64,000 nucleotides of DNA from Oscarella lobularis (GCF_947507565.1 NC_089180.1:2356001-2420000); one strand, 5' to 3'; counted from the first letter of the stretch, positions 51,414 to 62,284 are shown. The notes: a model not told the origin generated them from the sequence alone. Numbers and translations: made by a program.

Positions 51414-51812
51414 TTAAATCAAATTCTTCTGGCGAAGTTCTTCCACCACAGACGCAACTCGCTGCAAGAATGCTGCCGGACCGTAGAGAGAGTAGGTGCA
51501 CGGAATCTCAAGCCCATACCCTCCTCCTCGATTAACTCGGCTGCCTGTAATTCTAACCGTTCCTTTATTTAATTCTCGCCTTAGAAAATGAGAAAACAGT
51601 GGCGCTAAGTTGAATGGCACATGACCAACAACTGAACCGTCTCTGACGATGGCCACTGCGTTTCGGTCCTTTTCGTTTAGAGGATCTCTTTGCAATAGGA
51701 GGACGTCTCCAACTGCAGGACTCCAATCTTCTTTATAGATGTGATATCCTCTCACGAAAGATGGTATTTCGATGTAGGTAGTGTCCGGCAGAGTACCAGG
51801 CTGGCTAGCCAT
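51414..51812 (-). CDS. HIRAN-domain protein encoded by the Tigger element
   Basis: The 132-residue protein is essentially one HIRAN-like domain: FVRGYHIYKEDWSP (20-32), N45 and D49 in LNEKDRNAVAIV, VVGHVPFNLAPLFSHFLRRE (61-80) and GLEIPC (100-105). HIRAN modules, as in HLTF and Rad5-type proteins, bind DNA, in HLTF recognising 3' ends of single strands. Similar stand-alone HIRAN proteins are known to me from invertebrate transposon contexts. It starts with ATG at 51812 and is read divergently from the transposase, whose ATG is 65 bp away, so one bidirectional promoter probably serves both. The deleted copy at 19041-19606 retains its C-terminal half. Confidence 0.85.
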   Translation of the reverse strand: MASQPGTLPDTTYIEIPSFVRGYHIYKEDWSPAVGDVLLLQRDPLNEKDRNAVAIVRDGSVVGHVPFNLAPLFSHFLRRELNKGTVRITGSRVNRGGGYGLEIPCTYSLYGPAAFLQRVASVVEELRQKNLI

Positions 51813-51877
51813 CTTTGAAGCCCGCGGTCGTCTTTAGCGTGCGCGGCTTTTGCACGTGTTTTGCACAAGAGAAAGCG
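51813..51877. promoter_or_regulatory. Putative bidirectional promoter/5' leader of the Tigger genes
   Basis: Only 65 bases separate the two start codons (51812 minus, 51878 plus). Promoter elements of both genes must lie here or inside the opposite coding regions. No TATA box is evident. Inferred from layout only. Confidence 0.4.
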
Positions 51878-53500
51878 ATGTCTCGCCCGACGTTGCCAAC
51901 AAGAAAGAGAAAGCATCTTACGCTCAAAACGAAGATTGAAGTCATCAAGGCGGCAGAGAGCGATCCTCGTCTCACTCTGAGAGCATTGGCGGAGCGGTTT
52001 GACTGCAGCAAAACCCAAATTGGAACAACGCTGAAAAAGAAAGAGCAGTACCTAGAGCAATATGAAAGCAACCTTTCAAGTACAGCAATCCAACTCCGAC
52101 AAAAGGCTCGAAAGTCAAAATTCGAAGATGTCAACGATCGCTTGTACGAGTGGTATGTTATGGCTTCGTCGAAAAATATCTATCCCGGAGGGCCGCAGTT
52201 GATAGAAAAAGCCAAGGAGATTGCTGAACGCTTGGGTATCAATGACTTTCGGGGTTCAAATGGCTGGCTTCAGAAGTGGAAAACAAGGCTTAACCTTAGG
52301 CAGGTCACAATTTGTGGCGAATCTGGGACTGTTCGGGGAGACACCGTTCAGTCTTGGAAAGAGAGGCTCCCAGAACTCCTAACAGGCTACAGCGCAAAAG
52401 ACATCTACAATTTTGACGAGACAGGCTGTTTCTGGAAGGCTCTGCCTGACAAGGGCTTTGCGAGAAGAGGAGAGAAATGCCATGGAGGTAAACAGAAAAA
52501 GCATCGAATGACAGTAGCATTATTCGTGAATGGAGAAGGAGGAAAAGAAACTCCCATCGTTGTCTGGCAGTCTTGTACCCCAAGATGCTTCAAAGGAATC
52601 AATAAAGCTTCTCTGCCAGTGAAATACTTTAACCAGCCAAAGTCTTGGATGACAAGTAAAATCTTTGAAGAAATTTTAGCAGCTTTCAACAGGCGCATGA
52701 GCACACAAAACAGATCGGTCTTGCTGCTCTTGGACAATGCAGCGTGTCATCCGCCGGAATGTCAGACAAAATACAGCAATGTGAGACTCTTGTTCCTACC
52801 TCCAAATACAACTTCAAAATTGCAACCTCTCGACCTCGGCATAATACAGAATTTCAAGGTTCATTACAAAAAATCTTTGCTTCGATACGTCTTAGCAAAG
52901 ATTGAGGAAAGTGATACTCCGTCTGATGTGATTAAGTCTGTGACTATTCTTACTGCAATCCGCTGGGTGGCTAAAGCTTGGCGTGATGTCCAACCTGACA
53001 CAATCATTAAGTGTTTCAGAAATGCTGGAGTTTTGAGTAGTGACATGACCGTTGTTCGAGTAGACGAAGCCGACATGTTCACAGATTTAGGTGACGAAAA
53101 CGATCTTGCACAGCTTATGCAAGAAACTGTTGGTTCAGAAGGTTGCAATGTAGCTGAATACATTCAAGGAGAAGAAAATGTTCCAGTGTGTTTTGAAGCT
53201 GATGATGAGAACTGGGAAGATAACTTTATGCAGTCATTGGACCAAGCCAATCACTCAGACGTCGTTGAAATAGATTCTGATTCCGAAGATGAAGACGAGG
53301 TCCAAGGCAACAATGAAGAGCGAGAAATAGCTACTAAAAGTTTTGGAGAAGCCATGACGAGTCTTGAGGATGTTGAAGAGTTTTTAAAAAGCAAAGGCTG
53401 TTACGACGAAGCAAACATGGTTGCTTCTTGTGTAGATCGCGTTGCCATGTGTAAGTGTCAAAAAACAAAGCAGAAACATATTTTAGATTACTTCTCGTAG
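51878..53500 (+). CDS. Tigger/pogo transposase, intact
   Basis: I take the ATG at 51878 (MSRPTLPTRKRKHLTLKTKI), because the frame upstream of it has only a non-ATG start. The protein has 540 residues. A psq/CENP-B-type HTH spans about 8-58 (LTLRALAERFDCSKTQIGTT). A second HTH spans about 88-142 (GSNGWLQKWKTRLNLRQ). The DDE core has D180 in NFDETGCFW, D286 in LLLLDNAACHP and D319 in SKLQPLDLGIIQNFKVHY, a DDD triad with 32 residues between the last two. An acidic region follows, and the extreme C-terminus is KQKHILDYFS, which fits the PCNA-interacting consensus Q-x-x-I-x-x-Y-F. The enzyme excises and inserts the element at TA. No stop or frameshift. Confidence 0.95.
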   Translation: MSRPTLPTRKRKHLTLKTKIEVIKAAESDPRLTLRALAERFDCSKTQIGTTLKKKEQYLEQYESNLSSTAIQLRQKARKSKFEDVNDRLYEWYVMASSKNIYPGGPQLIEKAKEIAERLGINDFRGSNGWLQKWKTRLNLRQVTICGESGTVRGDTVQSWKERLPELLTGYSAKDIYNFDETGCFWKALPDKGFARRGEKCHGGKQKKHRMTVALFVNGEGGKETPIVVWQSCTPRCFKGINKASLPVKYFNQPKSWMTSKIFEEILAAFNRRMSTQNRSVLLLLDNAACHPPECQTKYSNVRLLFLPPNTTSKLQPLDLGIIQNFKVHYKKSLLRYVLAKIEESDTPSDVIKSVTILTAIRWVAKAWRDVQPDTIIKCFRNAGVLSSDMTVVRVDEADMFTDLGDENDLAQLMQETVGSEGCNVAEYIQGEENVPVCFEADDENWEDNFMQSLDQANHSDVVEIDSDSEDEDEVQGNNEEREIATKSFGEAMTSLEDVEEFLKSKGCYDEANMVASCVDRVAMCKCQKTKQKHILDYFS

Positions 53501-53622
53501 TTGTTGTAAGAAAAGTAAAAGGATAAGTAAACAAAATATGACAGCCCTCTTAGAGCGGACAACCTTTCTATAGCGGACAAAAAACGTCGTCCCAAAGTGT
53601 CCGCTATTGAGAGGTTCTACTG

Positions 53623-54754
53623 TACTTGCAAGTGCCATACGCACTTTAAAGTCTTAAAAAAAAACTTGTTTAAATTTATTATAGATTAAGCAGCTTCACG
53701 CCGAACTGCTACTGGTCTTGGCGAAAAAACAAATCATTTGTGAGCCAGCCCATCCTGCCGTGACGAAAAGCCTCACGGACAATAAGATGCGTCTACGCTA
53801 TAGCATGCCCGACGCCTTTTCAGAAGCAGAGTGCAAAACAATTGCGACGTATGTCTTAAAACATGGCACTCACGCCGATACCGATGAAATCTAACGCAGC
53901 TTGATTTTTGAATTCTCAGGTGAATCGATTTTTTGCAATGAAATGATTGACAGACTGTAGTCCCAAGCCGCATGAGATGCTGTATGTAGGAGTGGTCACG
54001 TCCATACACTCCGACGTCAACGTCTATTTCTCCAATTGACCTAACTCCACGATTCGTCTCCGTTATCGTGAGCTTCACTAATTGGAATTTCGCAAATAAT
54101 AGTCAAAATTCTATAGACGAGATTATCCTTTTCAATTTTGTCAAACAACATCCTCACAGCTCCTCGCATTTTAGCATTTTTTCACGAACGGTACAAAGCA
54201 CGGCCTCGTAAATTTGCTAGTGCTGCTCCCGTACAGTACTTGCGGTCAGAATTCGCGTCATATCATTGATCGCCCTTATTACAAACGGAGCGTCTTTTCA
54301 CATGCCCATTCCTACTGTCCAGGTATGCCAGCAATGCAGTTTAGATTTTCCATCATTGAGGTTTTTTATAATGTAGCATTCATTGCAAAAAAGTTTGATC
54401 TTTCTATGTTTAGCCCTATTTCTCACTCGAATCAAGATGCCGATATAGGATCCGATCATGATGGCTGACTACAGCTGCCACATTGTATTCTTTTTGGACA
54501 GAAAAATATGAAATTGTTTTATTTTATCGGCAAGTGCGATAGCTTGCACGTGCGCGCGGTTCGAATTTCTTTCCAACAATTTTTTGTCCCCTTTCCTAAA
54601 GCGACTTCTATTAACTTCTCTCCTAGACAGATGCAAAGCTATGACCGCAATCCCAAAGCGGGTAATGTCAACAAATTACGTACCGCTTATCATTTTTGTG
54701 GATTGACTTTATCTCTACCCTTGCAATTTTGACGGCCATTTTCAGCAAATATAT
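53623..54754. other. Unassigned region
   Basis: Frames of 70-100 codons on both strands (53773-54078, 54214-54468, 54508-54732) show no motif. Confidence 0.3.
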
Positions 54755-54850
54755 TATTCATCAATGAACGTATTCATCAGTCATCAATGGTATATTCATC
54801 ATTCATCAATGATTATTCATCATTCATCAATAAACCTATTCATCATTGAT
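54755..54850. repeat. TTCATCA-type short tandem/palindromic repeat
   Basis: Repeated TATTCATCATTCATCAATGA-like units end in TTCATCATTGATGAA, which is self-complementary. Confidence 0.9.
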
Positions 54851-54884
54851 GAATACATACATGTTCACTATTTTTGACCCTGAT

Positions 54885-55150
54885 ATAGCGCCATATGATT
54901 CGATGTGATTCACAGGTAATCTTGAAAATCTATCGGCATTCGCATGTTTCTGCGATGAGCGATATGTAATCAAGTAAATGTAAGCAGAAGGTAATACATA
55001 TAGCTCAACGTTGGAGTCGAGCAGCGGCCAATACAGATTTTTTTTGCCTAAAAATTTTGGTAAGAGGCTGATGATCAGTGATCAGTTCGAATTGTCGGCC
55101 GTATAGATAAATGTGAAATTTATTCACTCCAAGAATTATTACCAAGAGCT
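54885..55150 (-). pseudogene. Ty3/gypsy RNase H fragment
   Basis: The minus strand reads GVNKFHIYLYGRQFELITDH, QPLTKIFRQKK, AAARLQR, and after frameshifts ITYRSSQKHANADRFSRLPV. The ...YLYGRxFxLxTDHxPLxxIF and HANADxxSRLP blocks are the RNase H domain of gypsy-like Pol. Isolated, with stops between blocks. Confidence 0.75.
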
Positions 55151-55660
55151 TCTTTATCAATTTGTGAATAATTCTACTCTAACTTGGATAGACGAGGTTT
55201 TTTCGCGGTAGGGCCCCCTTTTTTTGTCCCTTATTGACATATTATATGCACTCGAACTGTTAAGTGTATGACATAAACGTTTTTGCCGGTTCTTTGGTAA
55301 GACACCCGTTGAAATCGATTTTTGTACCGCGTTATTTACCAAACAAATCATTTAAAGAATAAATTGCACTACATGTATTGCTGCCATAGATGAGTCTAAT
55401 TTTTGTTGATCTAGGCAATAAGGAAATCTTCAATGTTGTTCTGCATCCTGGCAATCAGGCTGAACGTTCCTATCAGAGAGGAGCGCCCGACAACATGTTG
55501 ACGAAATCGCTGGAGGACCCGTCGTTTATAAAATTGCGTATCAAACAGTGAAAGACGAACCCGTTCCGTCTCGGCGTGTCAGTTGCAAGACTCGCACGCG
55601 CGCAGATGAGCCCGTTGAAGCGCTGCTAAGAATTGGTCATCAAACTAACGCAGTATCTAG

Positions 55661-56928
55661 TCAAACGGTCTTTGCTCTCAGCACGGTAGCACTGTCAGGT
55701 AAGTAGAGAAAGCCGAGACTGAACGTCACATTAAGATTTAAAAGGATGCTGCTGAGGACCAACACGATGTTGTAAATTCTGGAATGCAGCTTCTTAGCAC
55801 CGGTAAAGTACAAGTAAAAGCAAATAACTCTGACGATCCGACGAGATGCTTTGATCACAAATTCGCCAATATCTGTAATAAATGAATAGCCGAGGAGGAA
55901 GATAGAGCTACGATTGGACTTTTGTTTTCTGCCAGCTTTGGTCCCACAGGAAGTGGACAAAAATATGCGTATTTCTGCCTGAAGAATGATATGTTTAGTT
56001 TCGATCGTATTGCTTGAAACTGTGGTTGTTTGTGGTGTTGTGCTTGCCATTTTAGGATGAGACCGCGTTGGATATTGCCTAGAATAGCATTGGAAAAGAG
56101 CAGGAGCGATGCAAACGCCATGACAATAAGGAAAAATGTCCTCCTAAATTTCGCGTAGCAGATCGCGTTAGATGCCGATCTCTTCTGCAGCGTCAACGTT
56201 TACATCTGCATCTGCTACTTCTGTTGTCAGCAGCAACTGGTTAGCCTGCTGAAGCGCCGAAGGCATGACATTTTTACTCTACTAGTAAAAGCGACAATAG
56301 TAGAATTAGAAAGTTATCCGAGATCCGACTCAAAACTCTCATTATTGACTCAGTGTCTGACTTGCGAGCGCGAGCCCCACCAGACCCTGGGATAATGCGC
56401 ACACTCTACTTGTGTCTCAAGCCAATTAGAGCCAATTATATACGTCATCGCGAACAACAGCGACTGCGGCCGCGAACTGCTAGAGAGGGGTAGCCAAGTT
56501 GACGCCGAGACAGTAGCCTAGCAAGCTAGGCCCTTCTCCTCTGATCCCACGCGACGTGAGCGGTGGTTACGCCCACCAGGTCACGCGCGTAGGGCCTGGC
56601 TTGCGAGACAGCACTCTCAACTTCGTCTAAACATTCGTCTAAACATAGGCAGAGATTAAGGAGAGACCAACTGTAAACGTCAGCGAAGAACGTATAGGTA
56701 AAGAGCATCCAATAAGAAACCCATACAGGCGAGCGTCCCTACAATTGCAAGGTCTGAAGCAAGGCGTTCGCAGATAGCTCGACGCCCACAAAACATTTTC
56801 GAATACACTCCGGCGAATAGCAGTACCAGTGCCAAATCTGCGAACTCAGCTTTTCCCAGTAGAGAAATCTTAATCGTAATATGCGCATTTACGGCCATTA
56901 CAAGTGAACTATACACGCTCGTTTCCAC
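55661..56928 (-). pseudogene. Multi-pass membrane protein remnant (possible 7TM receptor)
   Basis: Hydrophobic segments appear in order on the minus strand: ADLALVLLFAGVYSKMF and LAIVGTLACMGFLLDALYLY (56928-56680), RTFFLIVMAFASLLLFSNAI (about 56160), VRVICFYLYFTGAKKL and NIVLVLSSILLNLNVTFSLG with FLYL (about 55870-55700). The last, with its Asn residues before FLYL, is reminiscent of the TM7 end of rhodopsin-like receptors, but NPxxY is absent. Frames differ between segments, so it is spliced or decayed. No ligand class can be given. Confidence 0.35.
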
Positions 56929-58583
56929 GTCAACTCTATTTTGACATATTTATCAGCGCTTGTGATAAATAACCGCCGCAGTACCGGAGTGTATTGATTT
57001 TTGTATACCCTATTGTGTCCATACGTCATGATGCGCGGGCAAAAAGGCGTAGAAGGGGTGAAAACAAACCAGACCCTTTCTCGCAGGAACGGAGCATCCA
57101 AAGGATTAGGGTTTAACCCTAACCTAGGTGAAACCTAGGGCAACGAGTTTGCAATCTTGAATAAAAAGTCGTTTCCGTGAATAAGAAACAATTGTCACGC
57201 CATTCCAGAGTTTTTCTATGCTACTCGCGATCGAGCTCAAACCGGTAAAAACCCAAAAAATTTTAGGAGACTGTTAACCGGTACGGTCGTCTTCAAGTGC
57301 GTCTCCCGATGAAAAACGGTCAGGAATAAGTGAGTTACCCCAAAATGCTTCAACCAATGACAGAATTTAAGTGCAATGTTGAAAAAAGCCGTACCGCACG
57401 CTGCAAATGCACTTTAATGAAGTGCATCTATGCTACATGCATGCGTTGAACCCATCTTGTGCGACAAAGATCTTTCAATTTTAGAACTTTAGATGTTTGT
57501 GCAAACTTTGATATAGCTTTTCAAATAACGTCGGCAAAAGAATTAGCGATACAATTCGCGAAAAGTTCACGATTTGTCAGAAAGTCGCTCATCAAAGAAC
57601 GGGAAGCGGCAAGTTAGCAAAGAGCAAATAAAAAGCGATGACAATGGCGAGCACGGCTACTTAAACAACGGCAATGGTGGCGCATTTTGTAGCGAGAGGT
57701 GTGCTATTGTGATACCAAGTAAGTGTATTTAGGTAAATAGCGTGGTATGCTATAAAAATATCAAAGTTAATTCGAAATGAACGTATGAATAGCGTGTCCT
57801 CTTTCGCTGTAACGTTGTTTTCGCTGGTCCAAGAGAGACCACTTTCTCATACGTGAAAGTTCTTTTTCGTACCGAGCTTAATACAGTATCAGAAATTTTA
57901 CCTTTTTGACAATATTCTACTTTACAGCACTGTCTACTGAGTTCTTAGTGTTATCTTTTTTCGTTAAGATGAAAATTGGCCGAGCTCTTTTGGAGTTGTA
58001 TGTCTTGGTAGCGCTAAAGGTTCTTCACCCAAGAATATTGCGTTTTGAATTTTCCAAGCTCTGTTTATTTCGCTCATCATTTTTTGCGTCTACATCGCGT
58101 GAGATCGCTCATCTTCCGTTGCGTACGCGGCGTGCAACCAGGGCTGACTCTTTAGCTGGCAAGGGACGCTAGACTAACGGCTAAATACGTCCAGTGTATA
58201 GCAAGAACGTATTTATAAGTAAATCGGTTGTAGCCATAGACGATAAGCTCACAAGATTGACTTGGTTTTGCCCACTGGTTGTGTAGACTCTATAGATCAA
58301 AGTAGTGTATTGTGCCGAAAATGTGTCTTAGTCTGTAATGGTATTTGTAATGGTATTCGAAATTCCATCATAGCTGTAAAATACAGTATGCGTTTGGCTA
58401 ATCTAAAGGCACATTAACCTTTATCACAGTAGGTTTCTGTTATGCTTTGTCTTTGTAATTCATCTGAATAACGCCATTATTAGACATGGATAAAGGAGAA
58501 ATCCAAGTCAACCGAGAAAAAGTAAAACTTTTCTAAATTATAATCTTATTGATTTACGTAGAAAGGGATGCACTAAAAAAGAT
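56929..58583. other. Unassigned region
   Basis: CCAGACCCTTTCTCGC at 57069-57084 is a MITE-like end shared with about 37799. TTAGGGTTTAACCCTAA at about 57105 is a short palindrome-like motif. No genes recognised. Confidence 0.35.
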
Positions 58584-58782
58584 ACCGTATAGCGCAAAAT
58601 ATTCGCGAGAGACAACATTCGCGAATTTGCCTAGGAAGGAACTTCGCGAGGAAAACTTTCGCGGTTGTCAGGGCCCTACTTATGCTGTTTGTAAAAATCT
58701 AAAATTTTGCGACAAAAAACTTTCGCAAAGGGAAAAAAATTTCGCAAAAGTTTTCTCTCGCGAATATTTTGCGCTATACGGT
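58584..58782. mobile_element. 199-bp MITE with perfect 29-bp TIRs
   Basis: ACCGTATAGCGCAAAATATT and continuation CGCGAGAGA at 58584 are perfectly inverted at 58782. The interior carries further TTCGCGA/TTTTGCGA motifs. No clear target duplication is visible. The open frame crossing it (58549-58947) is fortuitous. Confidence 0.88.
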
Positions 58783-59914
58783 GTCCGTGATGTAAATTAT
58801 TTTATAAACTGTGGTAACGCATTTTATGAGCTTGCTGGCTTGTTCTCAGCACTTGCTTGCTTCCTGGTTTGGTACACAACAAGACTGAATCTCTATTACG
58901 TTGACGACGTCAATTGGACGCTAATCTGGAAATGGGACAATAGGTGAATAAATTACTAACTTACTTTTCCGCTTATCGTCTATAGGTTAGCGAATTCTGG
59001 TGCATTCCTGTTCAATTGAGGTTGATTGTTGCGAATCTTTGCTTTTCAGACAAATATAAATCTGGTTATTTCTTTAGCGTCAAAGAGGCTTTTAAAAAAA
59101 TTTCAGAAGTTGGGCGGTTAAGGAGTTGAAAGATTGAGAGGATGAGAGATTAAGGATTTATAGCTGTTTTCTTCCCGTTTCTTCCTGCTCCTTGATCTTT
59201 TTCTATTTGCTTGCTAAATTTATTACAGAAAATTGATCTCGCAGATCAGGCATATTATTTCATTTTTTACCTTTGGATTAAAGCTCAATAGGCTTTTAAA
59301 GAATACGTTAAAAAATTAAAAAACAGATGCGTTGCATAGTTGGCGAGTCGTGAATATCGGCTATTTGCTCAATTAAACGTTTTTGCTGCGCGATGCCAAA
59401 ACTCGATCAAAACGCAGCTGAGAAAACAATTAAGCAACACCAAGAAAAAGGTCCCTTCCACGTCGCAAGTGTGCTTGGCTGAATTAAAAGAGCCAGTCAA
59501 AAAAGAAAACAAGACACGGCAAGTTCCTAATACGACAACACTATATGCAGAAAGTCATTTGAACGGAGGTACGCGTTGCATGCAGTTAAACAAACATACA
59601 GTCCCTTCTAAGTATATGTTACACAACTGCGGGGAGTGGGATACGCCGTTTAGAGTTTGAGGAGGGGAGTTTGGCCCGAGGCGGAGCCGAGAGCCAATTG
59701 CGAGTCCATCAGGAGCGCGAATTCAAACGCGAATTTAACGCGGTCTGCTACTTTTCACCCGGTTGAGTGGTGTATACGCCGAGAAAAAACCACTCTAATA
59801 AGCGCTTCTGTTTGGCTCGCAACCTGGTGCCGTTATATAAGTAAAGATAAATGTGCAGAAAGGGAAAACGACGACACTGACAGTGTCTGACCAGAGGAAA
59901 GAAAACAAATAATA
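58783..59914. other. Unassigned region
   Basis: A 106-codon plus-strand frame (59340-59660) is Lys/Gln/Asn-rich and without motif. Confidence 0.3.
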
Positions 59915-60078
59915 AGAATTGGCTCAAACGTTTGCGGCGGAAATGCAGATATAGGCAGCCTCGCCGATCCTTTCAGTCTTGTGATTCCGCTGATTAGACG
60001 GCGTTTGGAAGATGATTTCCTGTCTTAAGCGCTCAGCGCGTTTTAATTTGCTAAAAACACTTGTTCACGGAAGATGGT
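59915..60078. repeat. Second copy of the anonymous 47.8-kb segment (disrupted)
   Basis: Direct-orientation match to 47785-47950. The sequence TTAA at two places creates stops on both strands in the frames that are open in the other copy, so this copy is non-coding on either reading. Confidence 0.7.
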
Positions 60079-60930
60079 AAAAATTTGTGAGAAGCGAAAA
60101 ATCACAGGTGCAACACGTTCGGCTAGGAGTTGTGGTTGACGTTGTCGTGAGAACCGGAGTCGTTTTGACCGACCGCTGTCTCCTCCATGCACTGACCGAG
60201 GTTTGCTACTTATTCCCCAGGCGTTTTAACCAACACTGCTGTGCTAATATTGTTTACAAAGAATTGGGTCATCACGTGACCGTCTATGACGTTTTTATTA
60301 GCGACTTTCAGCAAAAAAACGAGACGAAGCTCTTAAAGACACGAGTTTTACGCACGTTTTAATCCTCGTCACGTCTTACTTTATTTCAACATGGCCTCAC
60401 AAAGATGTTGAAAATTGAGTGGGAATGAAGCGTGCGTCTGTATTTTTCTGCTCTAGGACGTAGCAGAAAAAAACTCATTAAGACTTGCGCTGGGTTAATA
60501 TAGCGCTCGTTATCTGTTACGTTTCGGTTTTCGGAGGATATTCAGTGGGCTGCTCGGTCTCTGAGTGAAGTGCTGTCATAATCTTGTAGAGACGCTGATT
60601 TCAATGCGTTTTCATCTAATGAATTCTGAATTGGATATTACTGTTGTTGAAAATGATGTGCTTATTCAAGGAATAATTTGTTATTGTTTTCAGCTCAGAT
60701 CGAAATTTCTCTATTAACCGTTTCTCACGAGCAGTTTACCGCGACCCATTCTACAAACTATGGCTGCCGTAGAGCGTGCAAGACAGCATGGATTTCCCGT
60801 GTCCTTGCTAAGTGGATTATTTAATTAAGGCATTCAACGTCCGGGTTCGAAGTCAGACTGAATAGAGAGTAGGTATTGCCGAAATAAGAGATAGTGCCGC
60901 AAACAGCAAAAAAATAATGCGAGACACGCA

Positions 60931-60966
60931 ACGTCATTGTTACGTAAACATACGTAACAATGACGT
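60931..60966. repeat. Perfect 16-bp hairpin with 4-nt loop
   Basis: ACGTCATTGTTACGTA (60931-60946), loop AACA, then the exact complement TACGTAACAATGACGT (60951-60966). The arms contain CRE-like TGACGT and TACGTA motifs. Isolated; no coding context. Confidence 0.92.
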
Positions 60967-61726
60967 CGTGATCTTTTAGGCAAATGATTTTTTAGACAGG
61001 TCTCACAACACGTGAGTTAGAATAATTACTGTCATGGCAACAATTATTGTCTTCGCTTAGGCTTGCGGTCCGCACTCTGCTAGCCGTGCTAGATTTTGTT
61101 TCGCGGGGCCTATTGAGAAAAATGGGCTCGCGCGCGCACCTATGTACGCGTTTCCCTGTTGCTTTTGTCTGCGTTGATCTTGACGTCCTTCTCGATAGTT
61201 CGGCACGTGGGTTCAGCTTGTTACAAACAGCATAAAGCGTTTGATTTCCCAAGCCGTAATCACAAAAATGGCCTCCTTAGTAGCCGCCTACCTTTTAAAT
61301 GCAGTTTTTTTGTCTACTGCATTACTTCTGCCAATATTAATGGATGCTCTGCTTGGTTCACTTTTTGTATTTAAGAATCCTCGTAAACCAATTGCCACCA
61401 GCAACTTGCTGATCAACAGCGAGCCACGCGATCACGCCCTCACTTCTTCCCTTACACGCTTCCCTTAAACTGGAGCAAAAGCCCTACGCTTCTCACTTTA
61501 CAGGCCCCCCGTAACCGGAGGGAACGCCTAATCTTTTGGTTGTTGCCCAGCACCCGATGCACGACTGTCAAGGAACGTCATTCTTCCTTATTTATCAAAC
61601 ATGTAAATAGACAAAAATACATGTAGTGCATCTCACAAACACGGATGCAATCCTTTCAGACAGGAAAACTAACACGTTTGCCCGCAAGTAACTACTAAAT
61701 GTTTTTCTTGATAAAATTCGATCCTC
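60967..61726. other. Unassigned region
   Basis: A plus-strand frame from 61268 (MASLVAAYLLNAVFLSTALL, with a strongly hydrophobic start) could encode a small membrane or secreted peptide of about 66 residues, but nothing else supports it. Confidence 0.25.
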
Positions 61727-62245
61727 TTGCAGTCGCCTCCTCCGGAATCGCCGCAACACTCTCAACTGGCGGCAAAACAGCTCATTCTGTCTTTAAGCAA
61801 CCGCTCAACATCTGTCGCTACGATCGTCCTACCTGCACCATTCAAAAGAATACAGCGATCCAGACTTCTACGCTTAGCCAAGGTGATTATATGGGACGAA
61901 TGTACAATGGCCAACTAAAAGGCTCTCAAAGCACTAGATCGAAGTCTTCGCAAAATCCGCAAAACCGATGCGGTCATGGGAGGCTTACCACTCATACTAG
62001 CAAGAGACTTCAATTTAATACCGAAAAGCGCGAAAGCTAACAAAATCGCAGCCTGCCTGAAATCTTCCGCTTCCTTATGGCCCAAAGTCTGCACGCTTAG
62101 ATTGAGAACGAATATGAGAGCGCATGTGTTTGGGGACGCTCAATCCGGCGCCTACGCAGATCTTCTCATGCAAATCAGAAACGGCGAAATCGCGATCGAC
62201 CCGCAAGATGGCCTCATCAAACATTCCGTCAAGGAGTTACCATAT
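61727..62245 (+). pseudogene. Helitron Pif1-like helicase fragment, degraded
   Basis: The plus strand reads VASSGIAATLSTGGKTAHSV with FKQPLNI (motif Ia region), after a shift AKVIIWDECTMAN (motif II, DEC), then MGGLPLILARDF (GDFRQ motif lost). TNMRAHVFGDAQSGAYADLL and IDPQDGLIKHS follow. A stop after TMAN and two frameshifts inactivate it. Order and spacing match the helicase half of Helitron proteins; Rep is absent. The 10941-11400 fragment is a related but distinct copy. Confidence 0.8.
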
Positions 62246-62267
62246 GGTCAACATTCTATATATCGTT

Positions 62268-62284
62268 CCCCCGGAATCCGGGGG
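62268..62284. repeat. 7-bp perfect hairpin CCCCCGG/CCGGGGG
   Basis: CCCCCGGAATCCGGGGG, immediately after the Helitron remnant. GC-rich short hairpins are typical near Helitron 3' ends, but no CTRR terminus follows at the right distance. Confidence 0.7.

Larger units (their letters stand above)
51131..53622 (+). mobile_element. Complete Tigger/pogo element carrying two divergent genes
   Basis: The left end CAGTAGAACCTCTAATAGCG and the right end (read inversely CAGTAGAACCTCTCAATAGC) are terminal repeats differing by a one-base indel. TA flanks both (51129-51130, 53623-53624). The length is 2492 bp. CGGACA-type subterminal repeats recur near both ends (about 51149, 51162, 51180, 51245, 51267 on the left; 53553, 53572, 53603 on the right) and are candidate transposase-binding sites. 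It encodes an intact transposase (plus) and an intact HIRAN-domain protein (minus). Being intact, it is probably young. Confidence 0.95.

Noticed and set aside
51815-51877. Upstream extension of the Tigger transposase by 21 residues
   Set aside because: The frame there opens with a non-ATG codon; the first ATG is at 51878 and fits the usual basic start before the HTH.
54540-54580. GGTTCGAAT as a tRNA B-box
   Set aside because: No A-box or cloverleaf can be drawn; the same applies to GGTTCGAA-like strings near 8899 and 60850.
57104-57145. TTAGGG/CCCTAA as telomeric repeat
   Set aside because: Only one inverted pair of the motif, not a tandem array.
58549-58947. 132-codon plus-strand frame
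   Set aside because: More than half is the perfect-TIR MITE; no independent coding evidence.
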